Of a stretch of 34,908 nt of DNA, positions 31,191-34,908 are shown in pieces. The first letter of the stretch is position 1. The number at the start of each line of letters is the position of its first letter. Location of the stretch: NCBI GenBank assembly GCA_001464425.1, contig LNEK01000023.1:1-34908 (forward strand). The letters are read 5' to 3'. Source of the stretch: Alphaproteobacteria bacterium Ga0077535 (GTDB taxonomy: Bacteria > Pseudomonadota > Alphaproteobacteria > Caulobacterales > Aquidulcibacteraceae). A program made the translations under genes and the position numbers. The notes under the pieces were generated by a model. The model searched no databases, was not told where the DNA came from, and worked only from the letters and a program-made list of their open reading frames with translations.

Positions 31191-31685
31191 TCAACCGCGC
31201 GCCGGATAGCGCGCGAATACGTGGCGGGCGCCGTCGCCCGAGAATGCAATAACCGCGAACGCATCGCGGCCCATGCCAGCTTGTTCCATGCCTGGAGAGC
31301 CGATCGGCATCCCGGGCACGGCGATGCCTCGGACGCCCGCCGGCCGCGTCTCAATGAGCCGCAGCGCGTCCTCCACGGGCACGTGACCTTCGATGGCAAA
31401 GCCCGCCACCGTTGCGGTGTGACAAGAAGCAAGATCGAGGGGCACGCCGAGATTCTGTTTCACAGCGTTCATGTCGGCCTCGTCGGTCACCGTGACGGTG
31501 AAACGGCCACTGCGGCGCATGACCTCCACCCAGGCGAGGCAGCATCCACAACCCGCGTCACGGCGCACATGCATGGCGTGGCGTGTTGGCTGCGCCAGCG
31601 CCATCGGCGCCTGAAGTGCTATTGCGCCGCCAGCCGCCAAGGCCAACGCCGCGCGTCGATCGAGGCCTCTTTTTCTTTGCTGCAT
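31191..31685 (-). CDS. DUF411 periplasmic metal-binding protein
   Basis: 164 residues. It starts with a twin-arginine-like signal (LDRRAALALAAGGAIAL ... ALAQ). The mature domain opens with RDAGCGCCLAW (C46, C48, C49), the hallmark of DUF411, and later has SCHTATVAGFAIEGHVP and GIAVPGMPIGSPGMEQ, also typical. DUF411 proteins are found in copper and silver resistance clusters and are thought to bind or carry the metal in the periplasm. Has GGAG 8 bases before the ATG. Transcribed divergently from the sensor-sigma operon. Confidence 0.88.
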   Translation of the reverse strand: MQQRKRGLDRRAALALAAGGAIALQAPMALAQPTRHAMHVRRDAGCGCCLAWVEVMRRSGRFTVTVTDEADMNAVKQNLGVPLDLASCHTATVAGFAIEGHVPVEDALRLIETRPAGVRGIAVPGMPIGSPGMEQAGMGRDAFAVIAFSGDGARHVFARYPARG

Positions 31686-31725
31686 GCGTGGCTCCAGGGT
31701 CTTGTCACCCTCTATACGCAGCCCC

Positions 31726-31757
31726 TACGCGATCCCCTCCTCGGACCCTCTGAGGGA
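31726..31757 (-). promoter_or_regulatory. ECF-type promoter of the DUF411 operon
   Basis: On the minus strand CAGAGGGT is followed after 14 bases by GCGTA (plus-strand 31730-31726), 41 bases before the DUF411 start. The same pattern, with the same spacing, occurs at two other places in the copper block. The CCCTC-T-GAGGG dyad at 31746-31756 serves both directions. Confidence 0.6.
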
Positions 31758-31776
31758 AATCAATGGCTCTCGCGTA
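31746..31776 (+). promoter_or_regulatory. ECF-type promoter of the cnrYXH-like operon
   Basis: CTGAGGGA at 31750-31757, 14 bases, then GCGTA at 31772-31776, placed 27 bases before the first gene. It suggests that the ECF sigma factor encoded third in the operon drives its own expression, as is usual for such systems. Confidence 0.65.
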
Positions 31777-31803
31777 AGTTATGCGCAGGACAGAGAGTGC
31801 CCA

Positions 31804-32079
31804 ATGCGAACCGATCTTGATGAAATGCTGGCGTCATGGCGCCGGCGTGCGTCCCAAGCCGACCTTAGCCAGCTTGAACCGCGTGTTTGGGCCGCGATCG
31901 CTGCATCGCGTGCGCCCGATGTCGCGGGCCTATTGAGCATTCGTGCAGCCTTTGTCGCGGCGGTCATGATCGTCGGGGTCGCCGCAGGGGCCGGCTCCAG
32001 CGCCACGCCAGCGGAGGCCTCGCCCTTCTCTGTGCATTCGGCCTATGCGCCGTCCACGCTGCTTGAGGGCAGGCCATGA
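31804..32079 (+). CDS. CnrY-like membrane anti-sigma candidate
   Basis: 91 residues. A charged cytoplasmic part (1-43; DLDEMLASWRRRASQADLSQLEPRVWAAI), one transmembrane helix (about 45-64) and a short periplasmic tail. Size, topology and place (first gene before a CnrX-like sensor and an ECF sigma, with 4-base overlap to the next gene) match CnrY of Cupriavidus, which holds the sigma factor CnrH at the membrane. Direct sequence similarity to CnrY is weak, so the call rests on architecture. ATG 31804 is preferred because the sequence upstream is promoter. Confidence 0.65.
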   Translation: MRTDLDEMLASWRRRASQADLSQLEPRVWAAIAASRAPDVAGLLSIRAAFVAAVMIVGVAAGAGSSATPAEASPFSVHSAYAPSTLLEGRP

Positions 32080-32510
32080 AGCTCTCCTGGCAAGGATTGA
32101 TCGTCACAGCTTTTGTCGCCTTCGCCGCTGGGCTCGGGGGCGTATGGGTCGGGCTGCACGCCTTTCACCAAAGCACGCCAGGACTTCACGACATCGTCCA
32201 CGAGCGCCTTGACCTGACGGAAGAACAACTCGGCCGCATCGAAACCATCGAAGCCGATTTCGCCACCCGCCGCCAAGCGCTTGAGCTTGAGATGCGTGCG
32301 GCCAACGCCGACCTTGCCGCAGCCATTCGCGCCGAGCACGGCTATGGCCCCGGCGTCACCGCCGCGATCGAGCGCTTCCATCACGCCATGGGCGAGCTTC
32401 AATCGGAGACAATCCGTCATGTCTTCGCCATGCGCGAGGTGCTGACGCAAGACCAGCAGGCGATATTTGACGCAACCGTTGTTGAATCGCTGACCGCTGA
32501 ACAGCAATGA
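32076..32510 (+). CDS. CnrX-like periplasmic metal sensor
   Basis: 144 residues: N-terminal anchor helix (8-28), then an all-helical periplasmic domain of the metal-resistance (CnrX/ZraP-like) type. The five metal ligands of CnrX (H42, H46, E63, H119, M123) have counterparts H38, H42, E59, H115 and M119, all with the same spacing. It should bind metal outside and release the sigma factor through its membrane partner. Which metal it senses is not given by these ligands alone; the setting suggests copper while the ligand set is that of a Ni/Co site. Overlaps both neighbours by 4 bases (ATGA). Confidence 0.82.
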   Translation: MKLSWQGLIVTAFVAFAAGLGGVWVGLHAFHQSTPGLHDIVHERLDLTEEQLGRIETIEADFATRRQALELEMRAANADLAAAIRAEHGYGPGVTAAIERFHHAMGELQSETIRHVFAMREVLTQDQQAIFDATVVESLTAEQQ

Positions 32511-33067
32511 AGGATGACGATGAGCGCAGCGACGCCGCGCTCATCGCGGCCGTGTTGGCCGGCGAAGAGCGCGCATTCACGCAGCTGATGCGCCGCCACA
32601 AGGAAGAGCTTTATCGGTTTGTGCGCGCCTATTCAGGCGATCCCAGCGAAGCCTTGGACCTCGTGCAGGAGAGCTTCGTGGCGGCTTGGCGCGCGCTGAA
32701 GCGATTCGACGCGCAGCGTTCGTTCAGCGTTTGGCTAAAGCGCATTGCCATCAATAAGTGCCGCGATTGGCGAAGACGTCGCGCGGTGCGTCACTTCTTC
32801 TACCGCGCCGAAGACATAGACAAACCAGGCATGGAGATCGCCGAACCACCGGCCGCGGCCGGAGAGCGCGAAGCCGAACTCACTCGGTTGGACACAGCCA
32901 TTGCAGCGCTCCCCGACGGCCTCAAGGCGCCGCTGCTGTTGTCACTGACGGGCGAGACTTCCCATCGCGAAATCGGCAATGCGCTCGGGATCACGGCAAA
33001 GGCGGTCGAGGTGCGCATCTATCGCGCGCGGCGCGCGCTCGCTGCGGCGTTGGGGACCGATGACTGA
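32507..33067 (+). CDS. ECF RNA polymerase sigma factor (CnrH-like)
   Basis: 186 residues. Sigma region 2 (about 22-90; FTQLMRRHKEELYRFVRAYSGD, ALDLVQESFVAAWRAL, WLKRIAINKCRDWRRRR) and region 4 (about 125-180; LPDGLKAPLLLSLTGETSHREIGNALGITAKAVEVRIYRARRAL), no extra domains. Overlap with the sensor gene fits a sequestered, signal-released sigma factor. Three promoter-like sites with one shared pattern lie in this block, before its own operon, the DUF411 operon and the oxidase gene, and are its likely targets. Confidence 0.92.
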   Translation: MKDDDERSDAALIAAVLAGEERAFTQLMRRHKEELYRFVRAYSGDPSEALDLVQESFVAAWRALKRFDAQRSFSVWLKRIAINKCRDWRRRRAVRHFFYRAEDIDKPGMEIAEPPAAAGEREAELTRLDTAIAALPDGLKAPLLLSLTGETSHREIGNALGITAKAVEVRIYRARRALAAALGTDD

Positions 33068-33100
33068 GAGGCGTTCCAATCCAAACTACCGGCCTTGCCC

Positions 33101-33131
33101 CCCCCTGAGGGATCAGCCGGCGCCGTGCGTA
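33101..33131 (+). promoter_or_regulatory. ECF-type promoter upstream of the oxidase
   Basis: CTGAGGGA at 33105-33112, then 14 bases, then GCGTA at 33127-33131. The CCC(T/C)CTGAGGGA block matches 31746-31757 at 11 of 12 positions with identical spacing to GCGTA. It lies 87 bases before the oxidase start and just upstream of the CueR operator. Confidence 0.6.
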
Positions 33132-33154
33132 TTTCAGCATGACGACGATGGGGC

Positions 33155-33185
33155 TTGACCTTCCAGCGATGGGAAGGTGCACACC
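33155..33185 (+). promoter_or_regulatory. CueR operator and promoter of the oxidase
   Basis: TTGACC (33155-33160) is followed by a 19-base spacer. The operator ACCTTCC-N7-GGAAGGT spans 33158-33178 with perfect 7-base arms. It closely resembles the operator before the Cu ATPase gene and points the same way as the oxidase gene. Confidence 0.85.
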
Positions 33186-33217
33186 ATAACGGCTGAAGAG
33201 CAGGCGAGGAGTTCATC

Positions 33218-34908
33218 GTGGCGATAGAGCGCCGGACATTGTTGAAGGCGATGGCCAGCGGAGCGGGCTTCGCGGGCGTGCAAGCCTTGTTCCCGGCGTG
33301 GGCGCAAACCGGATCGCGTGGTGTAGCGCCGACGCTCGCCACCCTCAGCGGGCCTGACATCGCGCTCACCGTCGGTCACTCGCCCTTCAATGTCGGTGGC
33401 CGCACCGGTCACGCCATCACCGTAAACGGCACGCTGCCGGCGCCGCTCATTCGCCTGCGCGAGGGCCAAAACGTACGGCTCTCCGTCACCAACACATTGG
33501 ACGAAGACACCTCGATCCATTGGCACGGCATCCTCTTGCCATTTCAAATGGACGGCGTGCCCGGCATCAGCTTTCCAGGCATCCGTCCGGGCGAAACCTT
33601 CGTCTATGAATTCCCCGTCCGCCAGGCGGGCACCTATTGGTATCACAGCCACTCAGGTCTTCAGGAAGCGATGGGCCACTTCGGTCCAATGATTATCGAT
33701 CCTGCCGGCGCCGATCCTGTCGCGTACGACCGCGAGCATGTGATCGTGCTCTCCGACTGGAGCTTCCTCCACCCGCATGAAATTCTGCGCCGCCTCAAGG
33801 CGAGCCCCGGCTATTTCAACCAGCAGCGCACGACCGTTGCTGGCCTGCTCTCCGGCGAAGACCGCATGAGCGCTTCCGAGCGGCGCATGTGGGCCGAGAT
33901 GCGCATGGACCCGCGCGACATCTCCGACGTCACAGGCTCGACCTACACCTATCTCGTGAATGGTCACGGGCCGCAGGAAAATTGGACGGGATTGTTCGAA
34001 CCCGGCGAGCGCGTGCGCCTTCGCATCATCAACGCCTCGGCGATGACGAACTTCAACGTGCGCATTCCGGGTCTGCCCATGACCGTCGTGCAGGCTGACG
34101 GTGAGAATGTGCGCCCCGTTGAAGTTGATGAATTCCAGATCGCGGTCGCCGAAACCTATGACGTGATCGTCAGCCCGCGCGACAATCGCGCCTACACGAT
34201 CGTTTCAGAAGCCGTGGATCGCTCGGGGCTTGGCCGCGCTACGCTTGCGCCGCGCCTTGGCATGAGCGCTGAAGTGCCCCCGCTCCGCCAAGTCCCCAAC
34301 CTCACCATGCGCGACATGGGTATGGACATGGGCGCCATGGATCACGGCGCCGGCGGCATGAACCATGGATCGATGGATCATGGCGACATGAACATGCGCG
34401 ACCGCTCGCTCGCGCCCCCGAACATGGCAGTGGGTGTGGGTGTGCAAAGCATTTCGCCGATGCCCGACAACCGACTGGCGGAGCGTCCGCTCGGGTTAGA
34501 GAACGAGCCCCACCGCGTCCTCGTCTACACCGATCTCGTCGCGCTTAGTCCCAATCGCGACACGCGGGCGCCATCGCGCACGCTTGAGATCCATCTCACC
34601 GGCAATATGGAACGCTATATGTGGGGCTTCGACGGACGCCGCTTCAGCGAGATCGTCGAGCCTATCCGCTTTGAGCGAGACGAACGTGTGCGCGTCACAC
34701 TCGTGAACGACACGATGATGCAGCATCCGATCCATCTGCACGGACACTTCTTCGAATTGGTCAATGGGCACGCTGGGCATCAGCCCTTGAAGCACACTGT
34801 GAACGTCGCGCCGGGCGGACGTCTGTCCTTCGATCTCACGGCCGACGCGCCTGGCGATTGGGCGTTTCACTGCCACATGATGATGCACATGCACTCCGGC
34901 ATGTTCAA
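33218..34908 (+). CDS. Multicopper oxidase, CopA family (cut by window edge)
   Basis: 563 codons are present and the frame is open at the right edge. It starts with GTG at 33218 behind GAGGAG; the N-terminus IERRTLLKAMASGAG is a twin-arginine signal, so the enzyme is exported folded with copper. Copper-ligand motifs seen: HWHG at 101, YHSHSG at 142-147, HPIHLHGH, and HCHMMMHMHSGM near the edge; only a few residues are missing. A Met/His-rich insert (MRDMGMDMGAMDHGAGG and following) is typical of periplasmic Cu(I) oxidases of copper resistance. It would oxidise Cu(I) to less toxic Cu(II). Named CopA in pco/cop systems, distinct from the ATPase also called CopA. Confidence 0.93.
   Translation, partial: MAIERRTLLKAMASGAGFAGVQALFPAWAQTGSRGVAPTLATLSGPDIALTVGHSPFNVGGRTGHAITVNGTLPAPLIRLREGQNVRLSVTNTLDEDTSIHWHGILLPFQMDGVPGISFPGIRPGETFVYEFPVRQAGTYWYHSHSGLQEAMGHFGPMIIDPAGADPVAYDREHVIVLSDWSFLHPHEILRRLKASPGYFNQQRTTVAGLLSGEDRMSASERRMWAEMRMDPRDISDVTGSTYTYLVNGHGPQENWTGLFEPGERVRLRIINASAMTNFNVRIPGLPMTVVQADGENVRPVEVDEFQIAVAETYDVIVSPRDNRAYTIVSEAVDRSGLGRATLAPRLGMSAEVPPLRQVPNLTMRDMGMDMGAMDHGAGGMNHGSMDHGDMNMRDRSLAPPNMAVGVGVQSISPMPDNRLAERPLGLENEPHRVLVYTDLVALSPNRDTRAPSRTLEIHLTGNMERYMWGFDGRRFSEIVEPIRFERDERVRVTLVNDTMMQHPIHLHGHFFELVNGHAGHQPLKHTVNVAPGGRLSFDLTADAPGDWAFHCHMMMHMHSGMF

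Overview
The window looks like a chromosome segment of an alphaproteobacterium, most likely of the Caulobacterales/Hyphomonadaceae type. The evidence is the GC-rich coding sequence, a complete gspC-N type II secretion operon beside a TonB-dependent receptor, a CueR/HmrR-type regulator with typical operators, and small protein families common in that class. This is inference from family resemblance; no marker gene is present.

Left part (1-19041), apparently core chromosome. A truncated permease N-terminus (pstC-like) runs off the left edge on the minus strand. A short prepilin peptidase (428-880, plus) converges on a long minus-strand operon (12285 to 877) that encodes GspC, D, E, F, G, H, I, J, K, L, M and N and then a small lipoprotein. 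Most junctions overlap by 4 bases, so the operon is probably translationally coupled. Upstream on the same strand are a TonB-dependent receptor (12482-15085) and a large lipoprotein built from two near-identical halves (15160-17844). The lipoprotein is a candidate T2SS substrate or partner of the receptor. A 65-residue zinc-ribbon protein and a DUF6265 lipoprotein follow.

Boundary. At 19042-19061 there is a 20-base piece matching the 3' end of a tRNA-Ser gene (minus strand, CCA included) without the rest of the tRNA. Its orientation predicts a mobile element extending to the right, with the intact tRNA-Ser beyond the window. Just inside are a perfect 18-bp inverted repeat (19267-19306), a helix-turn-helix protein, a repeat-rich gap that could hold oriT, a VirD2/DUF3363-type relaxase and an excisionase-like protein. 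No integrase or T4SS gene is seen in the window.

Island cargo. (1) An AraC-family regulator lies upstream of a metallothionein-like peptide, a membrane/DUF3703 fusion, a dienelactone-hydrolase-like enzyme with a Cys nucleophile and an MDR oxidoreductase, followed by an alpha/beta hydrolase. A 22-bp identical promoter element precedes both the metallothionein gene and the alpha/beta hydrolase gene, which suggests one two-promoter regulon. (2) A copper-resistance block: Cu(I)-exporting P-type ATPase, CueR, a Met/His-rich lipoprotein, a DUF411 protein, a cnrYXH-like trio (membrane anti-sigma candidate, periplasmic metal sensor, ECF sigma factor) and a multicopper oxidase cut by the right edge. 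Two CueR operators (upstream of the ATPase and of the oxidase) and three matching ECF-type promoter signatures (GAGGG, 15 bases, GCGTA) link the block. The oxidase appears to be under both regulators, one reading cytoplasmic Cu(I) and one reading periplasmic metal.
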